Source of the DNA: Manis javanica | Lineage: Eukaryota > Chordata > Mammalia > Pholidota > Manidae | Assembly: GCF_040802235.1 (NCBI RefSeq) | Contig: NC_133169.1 | Coordinates: forward strand, 41,299,034 to 41,363,033 | Length of the DNA: 64,000 nt | Direction: 5' to 3' | The notes under the pieces: generated by a model | Seen by the model: only the letters and a program-made list of their open reading frames with translations | Database searches by the model: none | Told to the model about the DNA's origin: nothing | Part shown: in pieces, positions 1-10,915 of the stretch | Layout of the letters: the number at the start of each line of letters is the position of its first letter | Position numbering within the stretch: the first letter of the stretch is position 1 | Translations under genes and position numbers: made by a program

Positions 1-1215
1 ATTTCTTCCATGTCTTGGCTATTGTGAATAATGTTGCAACAAACATGGGTGCAGATATTTGAGATACAGATATAAATTCCTTTAGATATACCCAGAAATG
101 TGTCACTATGTGAAATGGTACTTTTATTTTTAATTTTTTGAGAAACTTTCATATTTGGTTATGGTTTTCCTTTTTCTATTGACTTTATGGATTCCTTATA
201 TATGTTAACTCTTAATCAGATATATGGCCTGCAAATATTTTTCCCAAAGTTGCTGGGCAATTTTACAGTCCCTCCAACAATGTACACATCTTCTTTTCCC
301 AAATCCTCACCAACAGTTGTTGTCCATTGTATTTTTTATAGTAGCCATTCAAAGCAGTATTAATGATATCTCATGTAGTTTTGATTTTCATTTCCATAAT
401 AACGTTGAGCATATTCCATACATCTGTTGGGCATTTGCATGTCTCCTTTGAAGAAGTATATATTCAGTTCCTTTGCCCATTAAAAAAAATAAGATTACTA
501 TTATTATTGGGTCTTGGTTTTCTTTTTTCTATTTACTTTATGGATTCTTTATATATGTTAACTCTTAATCAGATATATGGCCTGCAAATATTTTCTCCCA
601 TTCTGTAGGTTGAATTTTCATTTTGTTAATGGTTTATTTTATGATGCCTCTAGTAATGCCAGTGTTCAGAACTTTTCCCCTGTGTTCTTCTAGGAGTTTT
701 AGAATTGAAGATCTTATACATTTTCAGTCAAATGCATTTTGAGTTAATTTTATGTGGGGTAAAATGAGTCCAATTTCATTCTGTTAACATGTGGATATTT
801 AGTATTATTAGCATCTTTGTTGAAGATCAGTTGACTGTACATGCATAGATTTGTTTCTGGGCTCTCTGTTTTGTTTCATTGCTCTATATCTCTGTTTTTA
901 TGCCAGTACCATATTCGTTTTTACTACTGTAGCTTTGCAATACAGTTTGAAATCAGTAAGCGTTAGGCCTACTGCTTTGTTCTTATGGTTTTGCTTTAAC
1001 TATTTGGGATCTTCTGTGTTCCAATATGAATTAAAGGATACCTTTTTCTATTTTTTTAAATGCCACTGAAATTTTGATAGGGATTTCATTGAGTCTATAA
1101 GTCCCTTTGGATAGTATGGGCATTTTAACATTATTAATTCTTCAAATTCATGAACATGGGATGTCTTTCCATTTTTTTGTGTCAGCTTTAATTTATATCA
1201 CCAGTGTTTTATAAT
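1..1215 (-). mobile_element. Old L1 fragment (3' part of ORF2), minus strand
   Basis: Read on the minus strand this resembles the decayed 3' half of an L1 ORF2. The T-rich plus-strand text, with phrases such as the Met-Tyr-Tyr-type C-terminal region at 1-130, is typical of inverted L1 sequence. No frame stays open for long. A segment of about 90 bases at 153-247 recurs at 507-600 in the same orientation with few differences, so the copy has an internal duplication. The edges are approximate and the left end leaves the window. Confidence 0.6.
153..600. repeat. Direct duplication of about 90 bp inside an L1 fragment
   Basis: Bases 153-247 and 507-600 share a stretch ending in gatatatggcctgcaaatat, with only scattered mismatches. 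The 260 bases between them are other L1-like sequence. This looks like a local duplication or a composite of two overlapping L1 pieces. Confidence 0.7.
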
Positions 1216-1329
1216 TTTTAAGTGTACAATTTATTAAATACATATATATTTATACAGAAAGAACAAGGCAATTTGATACAAAATAGAGAATATATATTTT
1301 CTTCAAAAATAAGAATATTTAGAAAGTAT

Positions 1330-3156
1330 GCATTGCAGGGGACCTCTAGGGCAATGGTATTGTGCACAAAGCTTGAACCCACCTCCTCAAACCTTCACAC
1401 CAAATTTACATCATACACATTGCAACATTAACTTGAGGAAGAAATGAGGACTTAGTGAGCACCTTCTGCAAAATGAAGGATAGAAAGATTACATAAAAAT
1501 GACAGGAGAAATGGAGATATAGTTAACAGAAGGAATCTCACCAACAATATAGTGACCTGCAGAGGGGAGGGATATCATAGGTCCCTTGCCATGGAGCAGA
1601 TTAAGAAAAACAAACTTTAAAGGGCATATAGACTAAAAGTGAAAAAAAATTTATGAGTCACTTATTGCTGTGAGCTGAGCCAGTGCTGCACCATGGGTTC
1701 AGGCTCAGAGCCAGGGACTATGAGAATGGAGCTTTCTTGGGGACAGTGTGAGGCCTGGGACTGCATCACAGAATAGCTGTTTGCTTCCCACACCTGAATG
1801 ATGCACATCAGTCACTTATGCACCCCGGGCATGGAGCTGATAGCTACAGAGGTGGGCTTTCCCATGGGCCATGCCTAGCCTCAAGGCTGCACTGTGGGTG
1901 TGGAGTTAATCACTGCCTACTGCTAGGCACTGTGCCTAAGGCTGATCCCTCTCTGCGAGCATGGACATCACTTGCACCCACTCAGGAGGCCCAGGGACTG
2001 AACACACATCCAGCCATGACTTGGGAGCCCTGACACCAAGACACTCCCAGCTCACACACATGAGTCTACACAGAGAACCTCACCTCACAACACCAAACCT
2101 TCAAAACTGGGAGAGGTAGATTTTTCTACCAATTCATACATTAAAGTGCAGAAAGTCAAACAAAATAAGGAGAGGAATATGCTGAAACAAATAACATAAT
2201 GAAACTTTAGAGAAAGAACTAAAATAAACTGAGTTAAGTAATCTGATGGACAAAAATCTCAAATTAATGATTATAAAGATGCTCACAAGACTTGAGAGAA
2301 TAGTGGAGGAACCCAGTAAGAAGCTCTACAGGAAGATAGAAAATATAAAACATAACCAGAGAAAAAGAAAACAAGAAATGAAATGAAAAATACACAAGAG
2401 GAAATCAATAGCAGAGTATAGGTTGCAGAACAAATCAGCAGTTTGGATGACATAGTGGAAAGTCATCCGCTGAGCATCAGAAAAAAAGGTAGAAGGTAGG
2501 TAAGGGAGCTCTGGAAAATATCAATGATCTAAAAATTCATTTTATAGGAGTCCCAGAAGGAGAAGAAAACTTATTTGAAGAAATAGAAACTGAAGCTTCC
2601 CAATTCTAAGACACAGATTCCATGTTCATGAAACAGATACAGCACCAAACAAATGAAACCAAAGAAATCCACACCAAGATCATCATAATTAAAAGGCAAA
2701 GATCAAAGGAAAACAGAGAATTGTAAAAGCAACAAGATACAAAGGAAACTACCTAAGCTATACACTGATTGTACATCTGAAATTCTGTAAGCCAGAAGGG
2801 AGCGGAATGTTATGTACTAAGTACTGAAAGACAAAACATCCAGTCAGGAGTACTCTACCTAGCAAGTTTATCCTTCAGAGGGGAAGGGAATAAAATGCTC
2901 CCCAGATAAATATAAATTAAATTACCATTAACCAGTTTTTCAAGAATACTAAAGGGTCTTATTTAAGAGGAAAGAAAAGGACTCTAGAAACAAGAAAAAA
3001 TGAAAGTGAAAATTTCAGATAAAAGTAAATGGACCACAAGATCAATCACGTAAAAGCCAGTATGAAGATCAAAAACACAAAAGTACTACAATTAATTACA
3101 TTTAAAAATTAGTTAAGGGAATCATTAGATAAAAAGTTATAAAAGACATATACATA
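1330..3156 (+). mobile_element. Old L1 (HAL1/L1M-like): 5'UTR and ORF1 remnant
   Basis: The stretch to about 2050 is GC-richer, like an L1 5'UTR. About 2150-3000 reads as a decayed ORF1: A-rich coding-like sequence, with the phrase equivalent to F-I-G-V-P-E-G-E-E near 2540, as in the L1 ORF1p RNA-recognition motif. Stops occur in every frame. The element stops at the young L1 insertion at 3157. Its start of ORF2 resumes in the same orientation at 11907, so the two halves were once continuous. Confidence 0.6.
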
Positions 3157-4763
3157 GGGAGCCAGGATGGCGGTGTGAGTAGAGCAATGGAAATCTCCTC
3201 CCAAAAACACATAGAGCTATGAAAATATAACAAAGAAAAATCTTCCTAAAATAGAGACCACAGGACACAGGACAACATCCAGACCACATCCACACCTGCA
3301 AGGAACCAGCGCCTTGCGAAGGGGGTAAGATACAAGCCCCGGCCCGGCGGGACCCGAGCGCCCCTCCCCCCGGCTCCCGGCGGGTAGAGAGAAACCGGAG
3401 CGGATTTTTTTTTTTTTTGGCGAGCGCTTTTTGGAAGCCTTAGAGGGACAGGCCCCAGTTGCTGGGGAGGCAGGGTGGCGGGACCGGTGAGCAGGTGACT
3501 GGGAACGGCGCCGGAGGACAAAGAATATCCCGCGTTTCTCCCTGTGGGACCGGCGGGCGGGTGCCTGAGACCGGTGCCTGAGGATGGAGGAGGTCGCGTG
3601 TTTTTCCCCTTTTTTTTTTTTTTTTCTCTTTTTGGAGAGTGCTTTTTGGAAGCCTTGAAGGGACGGGGACCCCAGTGCTAGGGAGGCAGGGTGGCTGGAC
3701 TGGTGAGTGGGTGCCTGGGACCGGCGCCTGAGGACAAAGAATATCCCACGTTTTTCCCTGTGGGACCGGTGGGCGGGTGCCTGAGACTGGCACTTGAGGA
3801 CAGAGGAAATCGCGCATTTTTCCCCTTTTTTTTTCTCTTTTCTGCGAGTGCTTTTTAGAAGCCTAAAAGGGACAGGGACCCCGGTGCTAGGGAGGCAGGG
3901 CGGCGGGACTGGTGAGCGGGTGCCTGGGACTGGCACCTGAGGACAAAGAATATCCCGCGTTTTTCCCTGTGGGACCGGTGGGTGGGTGCCTGAGACCGGC
4001 ACCTGAGGACGGAAGAAATCGCGCGTTTTTCCCATTTTTTTCTCTCTTTTTGGCGAGTGCTTTTTGGAAGCCTTGAAGGGACAGGGACCCCGGTGCTAGG
4101 GAGGCAGGGCGGCGGGACTGGTGAGCGGGTGCCTGGGACCAGTGCCTGAGGACAAAGAATATTGAGCGTTCCTTCACTGCGGGACCGGTGGGTGGGTGCT
4201 TTTTGGAAGCCTTGAAAGGACAGGGACCCTGGTGCTAGGGAGACAGGGCAGCAGGACCAGTGAGCGGGTGCCTCGGACCGGCACCTGAGGACAAAAAAAA
4301 AAAAAAAAAATCGCTTGTTTTTTCTTTTTTTTTTTTTTTTTCCTTCTTTCTGTTCCCTCTCTCATTGTTGCTGTTGTTGTTTTGGTTTGGAGAGTGCTTT
4401 TTGGAAGTCTTAAAGGGGCAGGACAGGTCACTTAGACCAGAGGCAGGGAATCTGGGGATCTCTGGGCACTCTAACCCCCTGGGCAGCAGGGAGCACACAG
4501 GCCCCTTACGGAGATAAATAGCCTCCTGGCCGCTCCACCTCCAACAGGGCTCCACCATTTTGGAGGAACAGCCCCAGCCAGGCCAAGCCCACAGCAACAG
4601 TGGAGATAAACCCCAAAGCACAAGATAAAGCCCTGTCTGCGCACAGCTGCCCAGCACAAGCAACTAGAGGTTGCTATTCTCCCAGGAAAAGGCTACAAAC
4701 CAACAAGAAGGGAAGCTCTTCCAGCGGTCACTTGTACCAGCTCTGCAAACTATCTCTATCACC
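3157..4763 (+). promoter_or_regulatory. L1 5'UTR / internal promoter with tandem monomers
   Basis: By analogy with other L1s, this GC-rich leader is where the internal promoter should lie. It contains CpG-rich blocks alternating with T-runs, arranged as tandem monomers (3419-about 4420). A unique tether of about 340 bases then leads to the ORF1 ATG. The start agatggcgg-like motif (aggatggcgg at 3164-3173) resembles the YY1-site position at the 5' end of human L1. Promoter activity is inferred from position only. Confidence 0.6.
3419..4420 (+). repeat. Tandem monomer array of about 210 bp in the L1 5'UTR
   Basis: The phrase gagtgctttttggaagcc or a close variant recurs at about 3421, 3636, 3844, 4054, 4196 and 4391. 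Spacing is about 215, 208, 210, 142 and 195 bases. Each unit carries the same order of blocks: the growth phrase, a ccccggtgctagggaggcag block, ggtgagcgggtgcctgggacc, then aggacaaagaatatcccgcg and a poly(T) run. The fifth unit is internally deleted. Monomeric L1 promoters are best known from rodents. Confidence 0.9.
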
Positions 4764-5687
4764 ATGAAAAGGCAAAACTACAGGCAGACAAAGATCACAG
4801 AGACAACACCTGAGAAGGAGACAGACCTAACTAGTCCTCCTGAAAAAGAATTCAAAATAAAAATCATGAACATGCTGACAGAGATGCAGAGAAAAATGCA
4901 AGAGCAATGGGATGAGATGCAGAGAAAAATGCAAGAGCAGTGGGATGAGATGCAGAGAAAAATGCAAGAGCAGTGGGATGAAATCCGGAAGGAGATCACA
5001 GATGTCAGGAAAGAGATCACAGAAGTGAAACAATCCCTGGAAGGATTTATGAGCATAATGGATAAGATGCAAGAGGCCATTGAAGGAATAGAAGCCAGAG
5101 AACAAGAACGTATAGAAGCTGACATAGAGAGAGATAAAAGGATCTCCAGGAATGAAACAACACTAAGAGAAATATGTGACCAATACAAAAGGAAAAACAT
5201 TCGTATTATAGGGATACCAGAAGAGGAAGAAAGAGGAAAAGGGATAGAAAGTGTCTTTAAAGAAAAAATTGCTGAAAACTTCCCCAAACTGGGGGAGGAA
5301 ATAACCGAACAGACCATGGAATTACACAGAATCCCCAACAGAAAGGATCCAAGGAGGACAACACCAAGACACATAGTAATTAAAATGGCAAGGATCAAGG
5401 ACAAGGAAAGAGTTTTAAAGGCAGCTAGAGAGAAAAAGGTCACCTATAAAGGAAAACCAATCAGGCTAACATCAGACTTCTCAACAGAAACCCTACAGGC
5501 CAGAAGAGAATGGCATGATATACTTAATGCAATGAAACAGAAGGGCCTTGAACCAAGGATACTGTATCCAGCACGACTATCATTTAAATATGATGGTGGG
5601 ATCAAACAATTCCCAGACAAGCAAAAGCTGAGGGAATTTGCTTCCCACAAACCACCTCTACAGGGCATCCTACAGGGACTGCTCTAG
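4764..5687 (+). CDS. L1 ORF1p, RNA-binding chaperone (intact)
   Basis: The reading frame is open for 307 codons from ATG 4764, which sits in a good context (accATGa). Upstream codons in this frame begin at a TTG and are not used. ORF1p trimerises and coats L1 RNA in the cytoplasmic ribonucleoprotein. Residues about 10-135 are a charged coiled coil containing three perfect 11-residue repeats. An RNA-recognition motif follows, with the phrase IRIIGIPEEEE near residue 150. The C-terminal domain has the conserved RLTSDFSTETLQARREW phrase near residues 235-250. The length is slightly short of the human protein (338 aa). No frameshift or stop interrupts it. Confidence 0.92.
   Translation: MKRQNYRQTKITETTPEKETDLTSPPEKEFKIKIMNMLTEMQRKMQEQWDEMQRKMQEQWDEMQRKMQEQWDEIRKEITDVRKEITEVKQSLEGFMSIMDKMQEAIEGIEAREQERIEADIERDKRISRNETTLREICDQYKRKNIRIIGIPEEEERGKGIESVFKEKIAENFPKLGEEITEQTMELHRIPNRKDPRRTTPRHIVIKMARIKDKERVLKAAREKKVTYKGKPIRLTSDFSTETLQARREWHDILNAMKQKGLEPRILYPARLSFKYDGGIKQFPDKQKLREFASHKPPLQGILQGLL
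4881..4979 (+). repeat. Three tandem 33-bp repeats encoding an 11-residue coiled-coil unit
   Basis: Units 4881-4913, 4914-4946 and 4947-4979 are identical except for one base in the first copy (caa/cag). Each encodes EMQRKMQEQWD. Eleven residues is a hendecad, a period known from right-handed or unwound coiled coils, so the array can lengthen the ORF1p stalk without breaking the frame. Confidence 0.95.
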
Positions 5688-5881
5688 ATGGGAGCACCCC
5701 TAAAAAGAGCACAGAACAAAACACACAACATATGAAGAATGGAGGGGAGGAATAAGAAGGGAGAGAAGAAAAGAATCTCCAGACAGTGTATATAACAGCT
5801 CAATGAGCGAGCTAAGTTAGGCAGTAAGATACTAAAGAAGCTAACCTTGAACCTTTGGTAACCACGAATCTAAAGCCTGAA
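5688..5881 (+). other. L1 inter-ORF spacer
   Basis: This A-rich spacer of 194 bases runs from the ORF1 stop (TAG) to the ORF2 ATG. It has no other long frame. In L1s ORF2 is translated by an unconventional low-efficiency mechanism after ORF1. The sequence shows nothing beyond the gap itself. Confidence 0.7.
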
Positions 5882-8800
5882 ATGGCAGTAAGTACATATC
5901 TCTCAATAGTCACCCTAAATGTAAATGGACTTAATGCACCAATCAAAAGACATAGAGTAATAGAATGGATAAAAAAGCAAGACCCATCTATATGCTGCTT
6001 ACAAGAAACTCACCTTAAACCCAAAGATAAGCATAGACTAAAAGTCAAGGGATGGAAAAACATATTTCAGGCAAACAACAGTGATAAGAAAGCAGGGGTT
6101 GCAGTACTAATATCAGACAAAATAGACTTCAAAACAAAGAAAGTAACAAGAGATAAAGAAGGCCACTACATAATGATAAAGGGCTCAGTCCAACAAGAGG
6201 ATATAACCATTCTAAATATATATGCACCCAATACAGGAGCACCAGCATATGTGAAGCAAATACTAACAGAACTAAAGAGGGAAATAGACTGCAATGCATT
6301 CATTGTAGGAGACTTCAACACACCACTGACCCCAAAGGATAGATCCACCGGGCAGAAAATAAGTAAAGACACACAGGCACTGAACAACACACTAGAACAG
6401 ATGGACCTAATAGACATCTATAGAACTCTACATCCAAAAGCAACAGGATATACATTCTTCTCAAGTGCACATGGAACATTCTCCAGAATAGACCACATAC
6501 TAGCTCACAAAAAGAGCCTTAGTAAATTCCACAATATTGAAATTCTACCAACCAATTTTTCAGACCACAAAGGTATGAAAGTAGAAATAAATTCTACAAA
6601 GAAAACAAAAAGGCTCACAAACACATGGAGGCTTAACAACATGCTACTAAGTAATCAATGGATCAATGAACAAATCAAAATAGAGATCAAGGAATATATA
6701 GAAACAAATGACAACAACAACACTAAGCCCCAACTTCTGTGGGATGCAGCGAAAGCAGTCTTAAGAGGAAAGTATATAGCAATCCAGGCACACTTGAAGA
6801 AGGAAGAACAATCCCAAATGAATAGTCTAACATCACAATTATTAAAACTGGAAAAAGAAGAACAAATGAGGCCTAAAGTCAGCAGAAGGAGGGACATAAT
6901 AAAGATCAGAGAAGAAATAAACAAAATTGAGAAGAATAAAACAATAGCAAAAATCAACAAAACCAAGAGCTGGTTCTTTGAGAAAATAAACAAAATAGAT
7001 AAGCCTCTAGCCCAACTTATTAAGAGAAAAAGAGAGTCAACACAAATCAACATAATCAGAAATGAGAATGGAAAAATCACGACAGACTCCACAGAAATAC
7101 AAAGAATTATTAAAGACTACTATGAAAACCTATATGCCAACAAGCTGGAAAACCTAGAAGAAATGGACAACTTCCTAGAAAAATACAACCTCCCAAGACT
7201 GACCAAGGAAGAAACACAAAAGTTAAACAAACCAATTACAAGCAAAGAAATTGAAACAGTAATCAAAAAACTACCCAAGAACAAAACCCCGGGGCCAGAC
7301 GGATTTACCTCGGAATTTTATCAGACACACAGAGAAGACATAATACCCATTCTCCTTAAAGTGTTCCACAAAATAGAAGAAGAGGGAATACTCCCAAACT
7401 CATTCTATGAAGCCAATATCACCCTAATACCAAAACCAGGAAAAGACCCCACCAAAAAAGAAAATTACAGACCAATATCCCTGATGAATGTAGATGCAAA
7501 AATACTCAATAAAATATTAGCAAACAGAATTCAACAGTATATCAAAAGGATCATACACCATGACCAAGTGGGGTTCATCCCAGGGAAGCAAGGATGGTAC
7601 AACATTCGAAAATCCATCAACATCATCCACCGCATCAACAAAAAGAAAGACAAAAACCACATGATCATCTCCATAGATGCTGAAAAAGCATTTGACAAAA
7701 TTCAACATCCATTCATGATAAAAACTCTCAGCAAAATGGGAATAGAGGGCAAGTACCTCAACATAATAAAGGCCATATATGATAAACCCACAGCCAGCAT
7801 TATACTGAACAGCGAGAAGCTGAAAACATTTCCACTGAGATCGGGAACCAGACAGGGATGCCCACTCTCCCCACTGTTATTTAACATAGTACTGGAGGTC
7901 CTAGCCACGGCAATCAGACAAAACAAAGAAATACAAGGAATACAGATTGGTAAAGAAGAAGTTAAACTGTCACTATTTGCAGATGATATGATACTGTACA
8001 TAAAAAACCCTAAAGACTCCACTCCAAAACTACTAGAACTGATATCGGAATACAGCAAAGTTGCAGGATACAAAATTAACACACAGAAATCTGTAGCTTT
8101 CCTACACACTAACAACGAATCAATAGAAAGAGAAATCAGGAAAACAATTCCATTCACCATTGCATCAAAAATAATAAAATACCTAGGAATAAACCTAACC
8201 AAGGAAGTGAAAGACTTATACTCTGAAAACTACAAGTCACTCTTAAGAGAAATTAAAGGGGACACTAATAAATGGAAACTCATTCCATGCTCATGGCTAG
8301 GAAGAATTAATATCGTCAAAATGGCCATCCTGCCCAAAGCAATATACAGATTTGATGCAATCCCTCTCAAATTACCAGCAACATTCTTCAATGAATTGGA
8401 ACAAATAATTCAAAAATTCATATGGAAACACCAAAGACCCCGAATAGCCAAAGCAATCCTGAAAAAGAAGAATAAAGTAGGGGGGATCTCACTCCCCAAC
8501 TTCAAGCTCTACTACAAAGCCATAGTAATCAAGACAATTTGGTACTGGCACAAGAACAGAGCCACAGACCAGTGGAACAGATTAGAGACCCCAGAAATTA
8601 ACCCAAACATATATGGTCAATTAATATTTGATAAAGGAGCCATGGACATACAATGGCAAAATGACAGTCTCTTCAACAGATGGTGCTGGCAAAACTGGAC
8701 AGCTACATGTAGGAGAATGAAACTGGACCATTGTCTAACCCCATATACAAAGGTAAACTCAAAATGGATCAAAGACCTGAATGTAAGGCATGAAACCATT

Positions 8801-9697
8801 AAACTCTTGGAAAAAAACATAGGCAAAAACCTCTTAGACATAAACATGTGTGATCTCTTCTTGAACATATCTCCCCAGGCAAGGAAAACAACAGCAAAAA
8901 TGAGCAAGTGGGACTACATTAAGCTGAAAAGCTTCTGTACAGCGAAAGACACCATCAATAGAACAAAAAGGAACCCTACAGTATGGGAGAATATATTTGA
9001 AAATGACAGATCCGATAAAGGCTTGACGTCCAGAATATATAAAGAGCTAACACGCCTCAACAAACAAAAAACAAATAACCCAATTAAAAAATGGGCAGAG
9101 GAACTGAACAGACAGTTCTCCAAAAAAGAAATACAGATGGCCAAGAGACACATGAAAAGATGCTCCACATTGCTAATTATCAGAGAAATGCAAATTAAAA
9201 CTACAATGAGGTATCACCTCACACCAGTAAGGATAGCTGCCATCCAAAAGACAAACAACAACAAATGTTGGCGAGGCTGTGAAGAAAGGGGAACCCTCCT
9301 ACACTGCTGGTGGGAATGTAAATTAGTTCAACCATTGTGCAAAGCAGTATGGAGGTGCATCAAAATGCTCAAAACAGACCTACCATTTGACCCAGGAATT
9401 CCACTGCTAGGAATTTACCCTAAGAACGCAGCAATCAAGTTTGAGAAAGACAGATGCACTCCTATGTTTATCGCAGCACTATTTACAATAGCCAAGAATT
9501 GGAAGCAACCTAAATGTCCATCGGTAGATGAATGGATAAAGAAGATGTGGTACATATACACAATGGAATACTACTCAGCCATAAGAAGTGGAAAAATCCA
9601 ACCATTTGCAGCAACATGGATGGAGCTGGAGAGTATTATGCTCAGTGAAATAAGCCAAGCGGAGAAAGAGAAATACCAAATGATGTCACTCATCTGA
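5882..9697 (+). CDS. L1 ORF2p, endonuclease and reverse transcriptase (intact)
   Basis: The frame is open for 1271 codons from ATG 5882, close to the 1275 of human ORF2p. Upstream in-frame codons start from TTG. Residues 1-240 are an APE-type endonuclease, with LNVNGLNAP (active-site Asn), the metal-binding Glu in QETHL, GDFNTPL and SDHKGM. The reverse transcriptase spans about 430-770, with the catalytic FADDMILY near residue 700 and [15 protein letters not shown] before it. The C-terminal region ends with a Cys-His knuckle (CWRGC then HCWWEC, near residues 1125-1145). ORF2p nicks target DNA and copies L1 RNA in place. Every diagnostic residue I can check is present, so the protein may be active. 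Confidence 0.93.
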   Translation: MAVSTYLSIVTLNVNGLNAPIKRHRVIEWIKKQDPSICCLQETHLKPKDKHRLKVKGWKNIFQANNSDKKAGVAVLISDKIDFKTKKVTRDKEGHYIMIKGSVQQEDITILNIYAPNTGAPAYVKQILTELKREIDCNAFIVGDFNTPLTPKDRSTGQKISKDTQALNNTLEQMDLIDIYRTLHPKATGYTFFSSAHGTFSRIDHILAHKKSLSKFHNIEILPTNFSDHKGMKVEINSTKKTKRLTNTWRLNNMLLSNQWINEQIKIEIKEYIETNDNNNTKPQLLWDAAKAVLRGKYIAIQAHLKKEEQSQMNSLTSQLLKLEKEEQMRPKVSRRRDIIKIREEINKIEKNKTIAKINKTKSWFFEKINKIDKPLAQLIKRKRESTQINIIRNENGKITTDSTEIQRIIKDYYENLYANKLENLEEMDNFLEKYNLPRLTKEETQKLNKPITSKEIETVIKKLPKNKTPGPDGFTSEFYQTHREDIIPILLKVFHKIEEEGILPNSFYEANITLIPKPGKDPTKKENYRPISLMNVDAKILNKILANRIQQYIKRIIHHDQVGFIPGKQGWYNIRKSINIIHRINKKKDKNHMIISIDAEKAFDKIQHPFMIKTLSKMGIEGKYLNIIKAIYDKPTASIILNSEKLKTFPLRSGTRQGCPLSPLLFNIVLEVLATAIRQNKEIQGIQIGKEEVKLSLFADDMILYIKNPKDSTPKLLELISEYSKVAGYKINTQKSVAFLHTNNESIEREIRKTIPFTIASKIIKYLGINLTKEVKDLYSENYKSLLREIKGDTNKWKLIPCSWLGRINIVKMAILPKAIYRFDAIPLKLPATFFNELEQIIQKFIWKHQRPRIAKAILKKKNKVGGISLPNFKLYYKAIVIKTIWYWHKNRATDQWNRLETPEINPNIYGQLIFDKGAMDIQWQNDSLFNRWCWQNWTATCRRMKLDHCLTPYTKVNSKWIKDLNVRHETIKLLEKNIGKNLLDINMCDLFLNISPQARKTTAKMSKWDYIKLKSFCTAKDTINRTKRNPTVWENIFENDRSDKGLTSRIYKELTRLNKQKTNNPIKKWAEELNRQFSKKEIQMAKRHMKRCSTLLIIREMQIKTTMRYHLTPVRIAAIQKTNNNKCWRGCEERGTLLHCWWECKLVQPLCKAVWRCIKMLKTDLPFDPGIPLLGIYPKNAAIKFEKDRCTPMFIAALFTIAKNWKQPKCPSVDEWIKKMWYIYTMEYYSAIRSGKIQPFAATWMELESIMLSEISQAEKEKYQMMSLI

Positions 9698-10070
9698 GGA
9701 GTATAGGAACAAAGGAAAAACTGAAGGAACAAAACAGCAGTGGAATTACAGAAGCCAAAAATGGACTAACAGGTACCAAAGGGAAAGGAACTGGGGAGGA
9801 TGGGTGGGCAGGGAGGGATAAGGAGGGGGAAGAAGAAGGTGGGTATTAAGATTAGCATGCATGGGGGGGAGGGAGCAAGGGGAGGGTGGGCTGCACAACA
9901 CAGAGAGGACAAGTAGTGACTCTACAACATTTTGCTAATCTGATGGACAGTAACCGTAATGTGGTTGTTAGGGGGGACCTGATATAGGGGAGAGCATAGT
10001 AAACATAGTATTCTTCATGTAAGTGTAGATTAAAAATTTAAAAAAAAAAAAAAGAAAGAAAGAAAGAAAG
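9698..10070 (+). other. L1 3'UTR with G-rich tracts and A-rich tail
   Basis: Runs of G at 9793-9838 and 9862-9892 (gggtgggcagggaggg and similar) have the spacing of potential G-quadruplexes, a usual feature of mammalian L1 3'UTRs. The end is an A-tract from about 10035 followed by AAAG repeats to about 10075. No canonical AATAAA precedes the A-tract, which would favour transcriptional readthrough into the following segment. Confidence 0.75.
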
Positions 10071-10467
10071 AAAAGGGGATTACTCCTTAACAGGATAAAA
10101 CTATTGGTAAATCAAAGATCAACGCATGCTTTAAACATCCTTAATGTTGATCACTTAAAGGGTGTCAGATGATCAGCTATGGAGGTACTCTTTTCTGATA
10201 ATATTCCTTTCTCTTAATTAAAAAAAAAAAAAAAAGCAGTTACTGTGTGCTGACCTCCAATGAGTTCTGCACAGTGGTATAGAGGGCATGTCAAAGTGTG
10301 GGCAAAGGGTCTGTTTGTTTCTATGCAGAAGATCAAGGCCTAGCTTGGATACCCAGAAAATGAACTAAGATACGATATGAGGAGGAGCTTCCGGCATCAG
10401 CACTCTCTGGAGGACTTGTGCCGGGGGATGATCATCAAAAAGCCTCCACAGGGATCCGGACGATGCT

Positions 10468-10915
10468 GTGGTTGTGGCTGCATCCAGCCCACCGTCTCCT
10501 GGACTTGCCATAAGAATGAGGAGGGAGATGTCTAGGCTGGCATGTGCATACAGTGAGACAACGAATTTGACCGGATCTGTACTGTTGGAACTCAACCAGG
10601 AGTTGGGAGGGGTGCAAGTTGTAGCACTCCAAAATCTCATGACTATAGACTATCTATGGTTAAAAGAACATATGGGATGTGAACAGATCCCAGAAATGGG
10701 CTGCTTTAATTTGTCTGATGGTTCAAGTACAGTTGGACAATATCCATCATATCATAGATAAATTTTCACAAATGCCTAGGGTGCCTAAATGGTTTTCTTG
10801 GCTTCACTGGAGATGGATGGTAATTATAGATTTGCTTTGTTTATGTCACCGTATTCCTATTATGTTAATATGTGTGTGCAAATTAGTTAGTATTTTAAAA
10901 CCTATACATACTTAA
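10468..10915 (+). pseudogene. Retroviral env transmembrane (TM) remnant
   Basis: A frame open from 10468 to 10761 reads like the ectodomain of a retroviral TM protein. It has an LQN-type immunosuppressive-domain phrase (VVALQNLMTIDYLWLKEH), then a Cys loop and CFNLSD. The first Cys of the usual CC pair is Gly here. A +1 shifted frame (10679-10915) then reads as the membrane-proximal WFSWLHWRW region and a hydrophobic membrane span. The surface subunit is absent. The gene is a broken passenger of the L1 unit. Family: class I-like by motif, not pinned further. Confidence 0.6.

Larger units (their letters stand above)
3157..10070 (+). mobile_element. L1: Young full-length L1 retrotransposon, both ORFs open
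   Basis: The element begins with gggagccaggatggcgg, a normal mammalian L1 5' end. It has a 1.6 kb 5'UTR built of tandem monomers, an intact ORF1 (4764-5687), a 194-base inter-ORF spacer, an intact ORF2 (5882-9697), a short 3'UTR with G-rich runs, and an A-rich end with an AAAG microsatellite (10035-10075). There is no AATAAA before the A-tract, only weak variants. Nothing visible rules out retrotransposition competence. It inserted into an older L1. The 1.8 kb that follows appears to have travelled with it. Confidence 0.9.

Noticed and set aside
3217..4663. Several minus-strand frames rich in Pro, Arg, Ser and Lys
   Set aside because: They lie across the L1 5'UTR monomers in rotating frames and show no domain. 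Treated as shadows, with the longest kept only as a low-interest finding.
4778..9168. Long minus-strand frames such as 4778-5443, 6655-7092 and 7702-8202
   Set aside because: They are antisense to the intact L1 ORF1 and ORF2 and reflect the stop-poor antisense of A-rich coding sequence.
10219..10236. A-tract as the true end of the L1 insertion
   Set aside because: No target-site match to 3141-3156 follows it, whereas one does follow the A-tract at 11875-11890.
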